From the NCBI RefSeq assembly GCF_029255545.1, contig NZ_JANLJJ010000016.1, positions 30,313 through 78,929 on the forward strand: 48,617 nucleotides of DNA, written 5' to 3'. The notes under the pieces are model-generated. The model saw only the letters and a list, made by a program, of their open reading frames with translations, searched no databases and was not told the DNA's origin. The translations under genes were made by a program, and so were the position numbers. This DNA is from Ferrovibrio sp. (lineage in GTDB: Bacteria > Pseudomonadota > Alphaproteobacteria > Ferrovibrionales > Ferrovibrionaceae). Positions 42,213 to 48,617 of this stretch are shown here, one piece after another (positions within the stretch are counted from its first letter, which is position 1; every line of letters begins with the position of its first letter).

Positions 42213-42228
42213 TCGAACAAGTGTTAGA
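42213..42228. promoter_or_regulatory. TetR-type operator, copy 6 (divergent promoter)
   Basis: TCGAACAAGTGTTAGA, one change from the consensus. For the rightward gene TTGCGG (42203-42208) and TAGAAT (42225-42230) are 16 bases apart with the operator between and over the -10 element. It also lies 47 bases upstream of the double TetR gene, allowing autoregulation. Confidence 0.74.
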
Positions 42229-42278
42229 ATACGGCCGGTCGGATGTGGCGACGACTCTGGCATAGGGAGAAAGCGGGA

Positions 42279-43040
42279 ATGCGCGGACTGAAGGGCAAGA
42301 GGGTAATCGTCACGGGTGGCGGAAGCGGAATCGGGCGAGCAGTTTGCTCAAGGTTTGCAGAGGAAGGAGCCGAAGTTGCAGTCTTCGACCTCAATGAAGA
42401 AGGAGGCCGGAAAACCGTCAGCTCGATCAAGGATGCAGGCGGCAAGGCGTACGCATACACTGTCGATATTACCGACCGCAAGGCCGTGGATGCCGCAGTC
42501 GCTGATTTCGAAGCGAGCCGTCCGATCGACGTTCTGGTCAACAATGCCGGCTGGGACGCGATCAAACCGTTCCTCGATACCGACCGGGCGCTTTGGGACA
42601 AGGTCATCGACATCAATCTGTATGGGCCGCTCAACATGCATCATGCCGTGTTGCCCGGCATGGTCAAGAACCGCTCTGGCCGCGTGGTCAACATCGCTTC
42701 CGATGCTGGCCGCGTCGGTTCGTCGGGCGAGGCCGTCTATTCGGCCTGCAAGGGCGGCATAATATCTTTCACCAAGACGCTCGCGCGTGAACTGGCGCGG
42801 CATGGCATCCAGCTCAATGCCGTCGCGCCGGGGCCGACTGATACGCCGCTATTCGCGCAGGTAGCCCAGGGCGAGACCGGCGCAAAAATAGCTGAAGGCC
42901 TGAAGCGGGCCATCCCGATGAAGCGGCTGGCTCAGCCAAGCGACTTCCCGGGCATCATCTGTTTCCTTGCATCGGAGGACGCCGGCTTCATCACCGGCCA
43001 AGTGATCTCGGTCTCCGGTGGGTTGTCGATGCACGGTTGA
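42279..43040 (+). CDS. SDR dehydrogenase, BadH-like (2-hydroxycyclohexanecarboxyl-CoA dehydrogenase type)
   Basis: A 253-residue classical SDR from the ATG at 42279, which has a GGGAGAAAG ribosome site. VTGGGSGIGRAVCSRFAEEG is the NAD loop; NNAGWDAIKPFLDT, SDAGRVGSSGEAVYSACKGG and VSGGLSMHG closely follow BadH of Rhodopseudomonas palustris, which oxidises 2-hydroxycyclohexanecarboxyl-CoA to the 2-keto compound in the alicyclic part of benzoate/cyclohexanecarboxylate degradation. Catalytic Ser, Tyr (YSACK) and Lys are intact. A strong terminator follows. Ring hydrolase BadI was not seen in this window, so a related beta-hydroxyacyl-CoA is possible. Confidence 0.9.
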   Translation: MRGLKGKRVIVTGGGSGIGRAVCSRFAEEGAEVAVFDLNEEGGRKTVSSIKDAGGKAYAYTVDITDRKAVDAAVADFEASRPIDVLVNNAGWDAIKPFLDTDRALWDKVIDINLYGPLNMHHAVLPGMVKNRSGRVVNIASDAGRVGSSGEAVYSACKGGIISFTKTLARELARHGIQLNAVAPGPTDTPLFAQVAQGETGAKIAEGLKRAIPMKRLAQPSDFPGIICFLASEDAGFITGQVISVSGGLSMHG

Positions 43041-43103
43041 TCGTCCGTGACAGCACCGCGGAGTTAGTAGCGTCGAGATCTGTTTTGAGTTCCCTCCCCA
43101 ACT

Positions 43104-43131
43104 GGCCGTGCTACTGGCGCGGCCTTTTTTT
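43104..43131 (+). terminator. Rho-independent terminator after the BadH-like gene
   Basis: GGCCGTGC (43104-43111) pairs with GCGCGGCC (43117-43124) over 8 positions with one G-U, around a TACTG loop, followed directly by seven T (43125-43131). It lies 64 bases after the stop codon and ends a one-gene transcript. Confidence 0.88.
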
Positions 43132-43439
43132 CTTCGAGAGAAGTGGAAAAGTTCCAGATAGAATGCGACAGCCGCAGTGTAAGGACGCTGAAGGCGTTCC
43201 TCCGGAACTGCGACGGGAGCAGCTATGGAGGAAATCGCCGACCGCGCCGGCGCCTGTGCTGAGCGGTTCTGGCGAAGACCTCAGTCGCGCAGCTGTCCGT
43301 TTCAGCAGGCTCTCATCTGAATCGGGCGTGGCTCCAATTCAATCCAACTACCCGCCTGATTCCAAGAATTTTCCGGATTATTCGGGCGTGGGCCTCGCTG
43401 GAAACTGCGGGCCAGCTGCAGCCGCCCTGTTTCAGGCGG
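43132..43439. other. Non-coding debris between terminator and acyl-CoA dehydrogenase remnant
   Basis: About 300 bases without a recognisable gene. Open frames exist on the plus strand (for example 43037-43462) but are low-complexity, Pro/Ser/Arg-rich and unlike any family I know. Together with the neighbouring pseudogene this looks like decayed sequence. Confidence 0.5.
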
Positions 43440-43739
43440 TCAGAGTGCACCGAGACCGGTGAGGTTACGTCCGATCACCAACGTCTGTATCTCGGTGGTG
43501 CCATCGGGATTGGCATGACTTTGGCGTTGCGGAAGTGCAGTTCCACCGGGAATCCCTTGGTGATCGCGTTACCGCCGTGGATCTGCGCCGCATTACTGGA
43601 TCTCGACAGCCATCCCGGTGGCGTACCACTTTGCCATCGAGGTCTGAGTGTCGCAGCGAACGCCAAGCCCAAGAAGCTGCGACCCGCGCTGGCAGAGAAG
43701 CCGGGCCGTATCGAGTTGGGTAGCCATGTCAGCCAGGTT
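43440..43739 (-). pseudogene. 3' remnant of an acyl-CoA dehydrogenase
   Basis: On the minus strand the pieces ANLADMATQLDTARLLCQRG, then SMAKWYATGMAVEI, then (after a frame change) NAAQIHGGNAITKGFPVEL and HFRNAKVMPIP, and finally, after another frame change, DGTTEIQTLVIGRNLTGLGA and a stop at 43440 are the last 95 or so residues of an acyl-CoA dehydrogenase. At least two frameshifts and loss of the N-terminal 75 percent make it dead. Asp stands before GT, as in the dehydrogenase at 47456. It sits directly behind the acyl-CoA ligase gene, whose former operon partner it may have been. Confidence 0.82.
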
Positions 43740-43768
43740 CGCACGTCAGTCAGCGTCAGGAGTAAGCA

Positions 43769-45298
43769 TCAGTTCGGCTCGGCCTCAATCCAGGTTTCCA
43801 GGACGTGTCGCTGAATTTTGCCGCTGGTCGAGCGCGGGAAATCCCCAGAAGCGATGAAGCGGATCTCACGCGGTCGCTTATAGCCGGCCAGCTGCTCGCG
43901 GCAAAGCCGCATCAGTTCGTCGGCATCGGGGCCGTCGGCGTGCCGTGCGACGAAGGCCACCGGGCGTTCGCCCCAGCGCTGGTCCTTGACCTTCACCACG
44001 GCGGCGTCGATTACCTGCGGATGAGTCAGCAGTACCCGCTCGATCTCGGCCGGATAGACGTTCTCCCCACCCGACTTGATGAGGTATTTGGCGCGGTCCA
44101 CGAAGTCGATGGTGCCGTCCGCATTGCGGCGGAAAACGTCGCCCATGTGGAAAAAGCCGCCGCGGAAGTCGTGGGCGTTGGCCTCATCGGCATTCCAGTA
44201 CCCGGAAAACAGAGTGGGTCCGCGCACGGCCATTTCTCCGGGCGTTCCCTCCGCCACCTCACGCCCCTCCGGATCGACGAGCCGCACCTCGCAGAAGGCG
44301 CTGGCGCGCTTGGAGAGACGTTTCGGTGCGGCGCCCACCGGAATCAGCTCGGCGGTGGCCGGCGGCAGCCCCGTTTCGGTCGCGCCGAAGGAGTTGAGAT
44401 AGGGCGCGCCGATCAGCGACGTGAGTTCTGCAATCTGATGCGGTGGCACCAGATCGGCCATGGCGCCGCAGACCCTGACGCCTCTGATCGGCAGGGGATT
44501 GGCGTGACGTTCTGCGATGAAGGTCTCGATCGCACCGGGCATCATAACGAACCAGCCGACCTTATGGCGGCTCAGCCCCTCATTGATAACGGCCAGTTGC
44601 AGGCCGTCTACGATCACCACGGGGCCACCCCGCAAGACCGTGGCGAGCGCATGGTCGGTCGAAGCCATATGGAACATCGGCGCCCAGGCGATGAAGGCGT
44701 CATCAGGTTCGAGCCCGAGTTGCGCCGCAAAGACCAGGGAACGCGCGATATGGGCGCGATGACTGATGAGCGCGCCCTTGGGCAACCCCGTGGTGCCGGA
44801 GGTGTAGAGAATGGTCAGGCCCGACTCAACGTCATTGACCAGCGCGCCAATGCGCGGGTCGGACACTGCTCCCGCCAGTGCAGTCTCCCAGTCCGGACCG
44901 ATTTCCAGAACCGGCAGGTTCGAGACAGCGTCTAAGGCCGCGCGCAATTCAGGCTCTACTACGGCCAGAACCGGTTCGACCAGGTCGATGCAGTGCTTCA
45001 GCTCAGGTGCGGCCAGTCTCCAGTTCAGGCAGGCGACAATGGCACCGATTCCCGCAGCGGCCAGTTGCAGCTCCAGATACTCGCTGCGGTTATGCGATAG
45101 GATCGCCACCCGGTCCCCCGGCCTCACACCCCGCGCCAGAAGCACCGCCGCGAGACGGTCCACACGGTCCAGAAGGGTGCCGTAGCTGAGCCTTTTTTCT
45201 CCGTCCTCGAGTGCAAGCGCCCCTTCTTGCACGCGCGCTCTCGTGCGAAACATTGAATAGACATCGGCCTGCCCCGCTCGGTCCACCTCCGGCACCAT
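43769..45298 (-). CDS. AMP-forming acyl-CoA ligase
   Basis: A 509-residue ANL ligase. ILYTSGTTGLPKGALISHRA is the P-loop, NSFGATETG the gate, FHMGDVFRRNADGTIDFVDR the hinge motif, LIKSGGENVYPAEIER follows, and the catalytic Lys lies in RSTSGKIQRHVL. ATG at 45298 with GGGAGAAG; the longer frame to 45403 overlaps the reductase gene. It activates a carboxylate to the CoA ester. Its place beside BadH-like and AliB-like genes recalls the aliA position in Rhodopseudomonas palustris, where cyclohexanecarboxylate is activated, but similarity to other medium-chain ligases is just as plausible. 31 bases behind the dienoyl-CoA reductase gene, same transcript. Confidence 0.92.
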   Translation of the reverse strand: MVPEVDRAGQADVYSMFRTRARVQEGALALEDGEKRLSYGTLLDRVDRLAAVLLARGVRPGDRVAILSHNRSEYLELQLAAAGIGAIVACLNWRLAAPELKHCIDLVEPVLAVVEPELRAALDAVSNLPVLEIGPDWETALAGAVSDPRIGALVNDVESGLTILYTSGTTGLPKGALISHRAHIARSLVFAAQLGLEPDDAFIAWAPMFHMASTDHALATVLRGGPVVIVDGLQLAVINEGLSRHKVGWFVMMPGAIETFIAERHANPLPIRGVRVCGAMADLVPPHQIAELTSLIGAPYLNSFGATETGLPPATAELIPVGAAPKRLSKRASAFCEVRLVDPEGREVAEGTPGEMAVRGPTLFSGYWNADEANAHDFRGGFFHMGDVFRRNADGTIDFVDRAKYLIKSGGENVYPAEIERVLLTHPQVIDAAVVKVKDQRWGERPVAFVARHADGPDADELMRLCREQLAGYKRPREIRFIASGDFPRSTSGKIQRHVLETWIEAEPN

Positions 45299-45329
45299 GA
45301 TGCTTCTCCCAGGTGTTCGATCCCGATTC

Positions 45330-47363
45330 TCACAAAGACTGGGCCAGCCGCACCCCTTCATCAATGGCACGCAGCGCATCGAGTTCAGCCGCCTCAGCCG
45401 CACCGCCGACCATCGAGGCGGAAATTCCCCGTGCCGTCAGCATATCGTACAGCGTCCGATCCGGTTCCTGTCCAGTACAGAGGACAATCGTGTCCGCGGC
45501 GACAACCCTTACCTCGCCGTTCAACACAATATGGAGCCCTTTGTCGTCGATCCGCTCATAGACCACACCTGCCAAGGTCTCGACTCCATGTTTGCGCAAC
45601 GCGTTCCGAAGGATCCAGCCGGTCGAAACTCCAAGTCCCTGCCCCTGCTTGCTCGTCTTGCGTTGAAGCATCACTACTTTGCGCTTCGCAGGCAACTCAG
45701 CCAGCGGATCGCCCGCCAGCGCGCCGTCTTTCCTGAACTGTCCGTCCACACCCCATCTTTCGAAAAAGGCTGCGTTCTCGTTGGCCTCAGCCGATTGGGT
45801 AACAAGGAACTCGGCTACGTCATGGCCGATCCCGCCCGCGCCCATGATGGCCACGGTCTGTCCTGCCTCCCGTGCGCCGGAGAGGATCTCGGCATATGTC
45901 GCGACCTTGACATGATCGACGCCCGGAACGCCCGGGATGCGAGGGGTCACGCCGGTGGCGATCACCACATGATCAAACCCGGCAAGATCGTCCGCAGTTG
46001 CGCGACAGCCCAGCCGGAGGGTGACACCGTGCTTGCACATCTGAGCAGTGTAATAACGTAACGTTTCGTCGAACTCGCGCTTGCCCGGGACCGCACGCGC
46101 CAGTTGGAGCTGTCCGCCTAGCCGGTCCTCGGCCTCGAAAAGCGTGACCGCGTGGCCAAGCCGCGCAGCCTCGGCCGCGGTGGCCATACCCGCCGCCCCG
46201 CCGCCGACGATCGCCAATTTCTTTGGGGTCTCGCTCGGCGTGTCACGGAATTCCGCCTCGCGGCCGGCGCGCGGATTGACCAGGCAGCTTACCGGACGAT
46301 CCGAGAAGATGAAATCTAGGCATGCCTGATTGCAGGCGATGCAGGTGTTGATCTCATGGGCTCGACCTTCGCGCACCTTCCTCACGAAATGAGGATCGGC
46401 GAGGAAGGGCCGCGCCATCGAGACCATGTCGGCATCTCCAGAGGCCAGGATGTCCTCGGCGACCTCAGGGGTGTTGATCCGGTTCGAGGCTATTACCGGG
46501 ATTGAGACCGCCGCCTTCACGTTCGCCGCCGCCTGCCGCCAGGCGCCACGCGGCACCGGATAAGCGATCGTCGGCACGCGCGCCTCATGCCAGCCAATTC
46601 CGGTGTTCAGGATATCTGCGCCGGCGATCTCGATCTTGCGTGCGAGCATGGCAATCTCTTCTGCGGGCGCGCCGCTATCGACAAGATCGGCTGCCGAGAT
46701 TCGGTATATTACCAGAAACTCCGGTCCGCAGCGGTCGCGCACCGCGCGCACGATTTCCACAGGAAATCGGTGCCGGTTATCGGCGCTGCCGCCCCAGCCG
46801 TCTTGACGTTTGTTGGTGTGGGTCACGGTGAATTCATTGATGAGATAACCTTCCGAACCCATGATCTCGACCCCGTCGAAACCTGCAGCCTGCGCGTTTG
46901 CCGCGGCAGTTGCGAAATCGTCTATGGTCCGTCGGATATCCGCAGCGGTCATCTCGCGCGGGGAATAGCGGTTGATCGGCGCCCGGATCGGCGAGGGTGC
47001 CACGCAACCTTCGAACTTAGCATAACGCCCCGCGTGGCAGATCTGCGCGCAAATCAAGCTCCCTTCTTGATGGACTGCATCGCAAATCGGCTTGAGGCTC
47101 AGCGCCTGCCGCGGATCGTCGAGCCGCGGACCTTCCGGATCGAACATGCCTTCGGCGTTGGGCGCAAAGCCGCCAGTTACGATGACCGCCGCTTCGCCCC
47201 GAGCGCGTTCACGATAGAACGCGAGCTGTCTTTCGATACCGTCGGGTTCGCCTTCAAGCCGCGTGTGCATCGAGCCCATAAGGACCCGGTTTCGCAGGTT
47301 GTGGGCACCTGCCCGGATCGGAGACAGCAATTTCTCGAACGTCCTGTCGTTCCTGCTGGACAT
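45330..47363 (-). CDS. fadH: 2,4-dienoyl-CoA reductase, FMN/FAD/4Fe-4S type
   Basis: A 677-residue Old Yellow Enzyme fusion protein, the size of bacterial FadH (about 670). The FMN barrel contains SEGYLINEF with the catalytic Tyr and NTGIGWHEARVPTI with the catalytic His, both diagnostic for 2,4-dienoyl-CoA reductase. A 4Fe-4S cluster site follows as CIACNQACLDFIFSDRPVSC (C-x2-C-x3-C-x11-C), then LAIVGGGAAGMATAAEAARL for FAD and VAIMGAGGIGHDVAEFL for NADPH. It removes conjugated double bonds that block beta-oxidation, as needed for terpenoids. I use the ATG at 47363 (MSSRND); an ATG at 47387 adds eight residues. It diverges from the last dehydrogenase across an operator. Confidence 0.93.
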   Translation of the reverse strand: MSSRNDRTFEKLLSPIRAGAHNLRNRVLMGSMHTRLEGEPDGIERQLAFYRERARGEAAVIVTGGFAPNAEGMFDPEGPRLDDPRQALSLKPICDAVHQEGSLICAQICHAGRYAKFEGCVAPSPIRAPINRYSPREMTAADIRRTIDDFATAAANAQAAGFDGVEIMGSEGYLINEFTVTHTNKRQDGWGGSADNRHRFPVEIVRAVRDRCGPEFLVIYRISAADLVDSGAPAEEIAMLARKIEIAGADILNTGIGWHEARVPTIAYPVPRGAWRQAAANVKAAVSIPVIASNRINTPEVAEDILASGDADMVSMARPFLADPHFVRKVREGRAHEINTCIACNQACLDFIFSDRPVSCLVNPRAGREAEFRDTPSETPKKLAIVGGGAAGMATAAEAARLGHAVTLFEAEDRLGGQLQLARAVPGKREFDETLRYYTAQMCKHGVTLRLGCRATADDLAGFDHVVIATGVTPRIPGVPGVDHVKVATYAEILSGAREAGQTVAIMGAGGIGHDVAEFLVTQSAEANENAAFFERWGVDGQFRKDGALAGDPLAELPAKRKVVMLQRKTSKQGQGLGVSTGWILRNALRKHGVETLAGVVYERIDDKGLHIVLNGEVRVVAADTIVLCTGQEPDRTLYDMLTARGISASMVGGAAEAAELDALRAIDEGVRLAQSL

Positions 47364-47399
47364 ATTCACATTCCTCACCTTTAACATCTTGCCAGATAT

Positions 47400-47415
47400 T
47401 CTAACGTCTGTTAGG
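47400..47415. promoter_or_regulatory. TetR-type operator, copy 7 (divergent promoter)
   Basis: TCTAACGTCTGTTAGG, two changes from the consensus. For the rightward dehydrogenase TTGCCA (47389-47394) and TAGGTT (47412-47417) are 17 bases apart with the operator filling the spacer. The leftward reductase gene begins about 37 bases from the other side. Confidence 0.7.
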
Positions 47416-47455
47416 TTTTAAGAAAAGCGAGATTTACAGGCTCGGGAGGCCGCAC

Positions 47456-48617
47456 GTGCAGTTTCAACCGACAGATGACCAACAGGCGTTTCGACGGACA
47501 GCACAGCGTTTCGCGCGTGAGAAACTCGCCCAGAGTTATCAGAAGCGAGCCACCGAGCACGTGATGGATCGCGCACTGGTCACGGAGATGGGGGCGCTTG
47601 GTCTGATCGGTGCCGATCTGCCCCAGGAGTTCGGCGGGTTGGGCGAAAGCTCGGTTACCGCGGGGTTGATCGTCGAGGAAATCGCGCGGGCCGATTTCAA
47701 TGTCAGCTACATTCAACTTCTGGGATCGCTAATGGGCGGCATGGTCGCGCAACACGCCTCCACGGAAATCGCCAAGTATTGGGTGTCCCGTGTCACGGCG
47801 GGTACGGCGGTGATCGGGCTGGGATTGACCGAGCCGCGCGGCGGGTCCGATGCGGCGAACCTGCAACTTAGGGCTACCAAGTCCGGTAACGGCTGGCGAC
47901 TGAATGGCGAGAAGACCTCGATGAGCTTTGCTGCGCAGGCTGATGCGGCGGTGGTCTTTGCCCGTACGGGTGATCCCGAGAGCGGTTCGCGGGGGGTCAG
48001 TGCGTTTTTTGTGGACCTGAACGAAAAGGGCGTCAAAAGAACCCATTTCGACGATATCGGCACCAAGCCCGTTGGGCGCGGGTCGGTCTTCTTTGACGAT
48101 GTCTTCGTCCCTTCGCAGTGCCTCATGGCCGAGCAAGATCGTGCCTTCGGCACGATCATGGCAGGCTTCGACTATTCCAGAGCGCTGATTGGGCTGCAAT
48201 GTCTGGGCGCGGCGCAGGCCTCCGTGGACGAAACTTGGGCATATGTGCAGGAACGCGAAGCTTTCGGCGCGCCGCTGGCGCAATATCAGGGTGTCAGCTT
48301 TCCGCTGGCCGAAGCCGAAACCCAACTCACCATGATGCGCCAGCTTTGCTACTACACGCTCGATTTGCGCGACCGTGGCCTCCCGCACACCAAAGAAGCG
48401 GCCATGTGCAAATGGTACGTGCCGAAGGCCGCTTGTGAAATCATCCATCAGTGCCTCATCCTGCACGGTCACTACGGATATACTGCCGACCTGCCCTACC
48501 ATCAGCGCTACAACGACGTGCTGGGTCTGCAGATCGGCGATGGAACGGCACAAATCCAGAAGCTCGTTATTGCGCGGGAAAAAGTCGGCCGCATGGCGTT
48601 GCAATACGACAAGAAGG
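47456..48617 (+). CDS. Acyl-CoA dehydrogenase, AliB-like (runs off right edge)
   Basis: At least 387 residues, open to the window end and probably nearly complete. Start is GTG at 47456 with GGGAGG 7 bases before. FGGLGESSVTAGLIVEEIA, GLGLTEPRGGSDAANLQLRA and LNGEKTSMSFAAQADAAVVF are the family signatures. The helix-G position reads FDYSRA (Ser for Glu) and the C-terminal base site is GDGTAQIQKL, that is Asp where most family members have Glu. The N-terminus (MQFQPTDDQQAFR) and these sites resemble cyclohexanecarboxyl-CoA dehydrogenase (AliB) and relatives acting on alicyclic acyl-CoA, to my recollection. With the BadH-like SDR and a ligase nearby, an alicyclic branch of the pathway is likely. 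Confidence 0.9.
   Translation, partial: MQFQPTDDQQAFRRTAQRFAREKLAQSYQKRATEHVMDRALVTEMGALGLIGADLPQEFGGLGESSVTAGLIVEEIARADFNVSYIQLLGSLMGGMVAQHASTEIAKYWVSRVTAGTAVIGLGLTEPRGGSDAANLQLRATKSGNGWRLNGEKTSMSFAAQADAAVVFARTGDPESGSRGVSAFFVDLNEKGVKRTHFDDIGTKPVGRGSVFFDDVFVPSQCLMAEQDRAFGTIMAGFDYSRALIGLQCLGAAQASVDETWAYVQEREAFGAPLAQYQGVSFPLAEAETQLTMMRQLCYYTLDLRDRGLPHTKEAAMCKWYVPKAACEIIHQCLILHGHYGYTADLPYHQRYNDVLGLQIGDGTAQIQKLVIAREKVGRMALQYDKK

Noticed and set aside
43037..43462. 141-codon open frame on the plus strand
   Set aside because: Begins at the badH-like stop, crosses a strong terminator, has no known motif and runs into the dehydrogenase remnant.
43805..44935. 376-codon open frame on the plus strand
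   Set aside because: Antisense to the acyl-CoA ligase, whose P-loop and catalytic Lys are intact.
47729..48604. 291-codon open frame on the minus strand
   Set aside because: Antisense shadow of the AliB-like dehydrogenase, which starts at a GTG with a good ribosome site and is cut only by the window end.
1..48617. CRISPR arrays, tRNA, rRNA, prophage or replication origin
   Set aside because: No regularly spaced direct repeats, cloverleaf-like sequence, rRNA segments, phage genes or iteron clusters were seen.

Overview
The window reads as a large, GC-rich catabolic gene cluster of a Gram-negative proteobacterium, most likely an alphaproteobacterium. That placement is an inference from gene style, signal peptides and a BioR-like box; no rRNA or marker gene is present. 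Almost every gene belongs to CoA-thioester degradation. The mix of Atu-type (acyclic terpene utilisation) and Liu-type (leucine/isovalerate) carboxylation genes, beta-oxidation genes and alicyclic-acid genes points to breakdown of branched, isoprenoid-like or alicyclic carboxylic acids. The actual substrate cannot be read from the sequence.

Layout. (1) 1-1850, minus: DUF35 protein, Cys-less thiolase-fold protein and MaoC hydratase, a likely aldolytic side-chain cleavage module. (2) 2162-14578, minus, one long operon: SDR, livG, acyl-CoA synthetase, livH, livM, livF, two paralogous binding proteins, two crotonases, etfB, etfA. This covers import, CoA activation and the electron acceptor for the dehydrogenases. 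(3) 14687-20836: a scar made of a decayed IS5-type transposase fused to a flavoprotein fragment, an intact GntR / acyl-CoA dehydrogenase / Bug receptor / CaiB operon, a decayed MetX-like gene, and the 5' stump of a resident CaiB gene. (4) 21100-27971, minus: TetR, carboxyltransferase, methylglutaconyl-CoA hydratase-like protein, biotin carboxylase alpha, acyl-CoA dehydrogenase and the biotin importer BioY. (5) 28125-35662, minus: AtuA, a split alpha subunit (biotin carboxylase plus a separate biotin carrier), a second carboxyltransferase, SCP-x thiolase and SDR. (6) 35837-40829, plus, divergent from AtuA: two tandem acyl-CoA dehydrogenases, SDR, crotonase, two hotdog thioesterases. (7) 40853-48617: a double-length TetR protein, a BadH-like dehydrogenase, an acyl-CoA ligase, a 2,4-dienoyl-CoA reductase and an AliB-like dehydrogenase running off the right edge.

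The unifying feature is a repeated operator, consensus TCTAACANNTGTTAGA, found seven times. Each copy lies upstream of a transcription unit: near 1890, 14628, 20877, 28001, 35777, 42213 and 47400. This ties nearly all the units into one TetR-controlled regulon. The likely regulators are the TetR at 27351-27971 and the unusual 437-residue protein at 40853-42166, which consists of two complete TetR repressors in one chain. The GntR island lacks the operator, and the resident CaiB stump still carries one, which supports insertion of foreign DNA into the regulon.

Proposed joint action (inference): a branched acid is imported by the Liv system and activated by one of two ligases. Acyl-CoA dehydrogenases feeding EtfAB oxidise it. 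Two biotin-dependent carboxylases activate beta-methyl branches, crotonases hydrate the products, and carbon is released by the thiolase and possibly by the Ltp2-like aldolase module. BioY secures biotin for the carboxylases.
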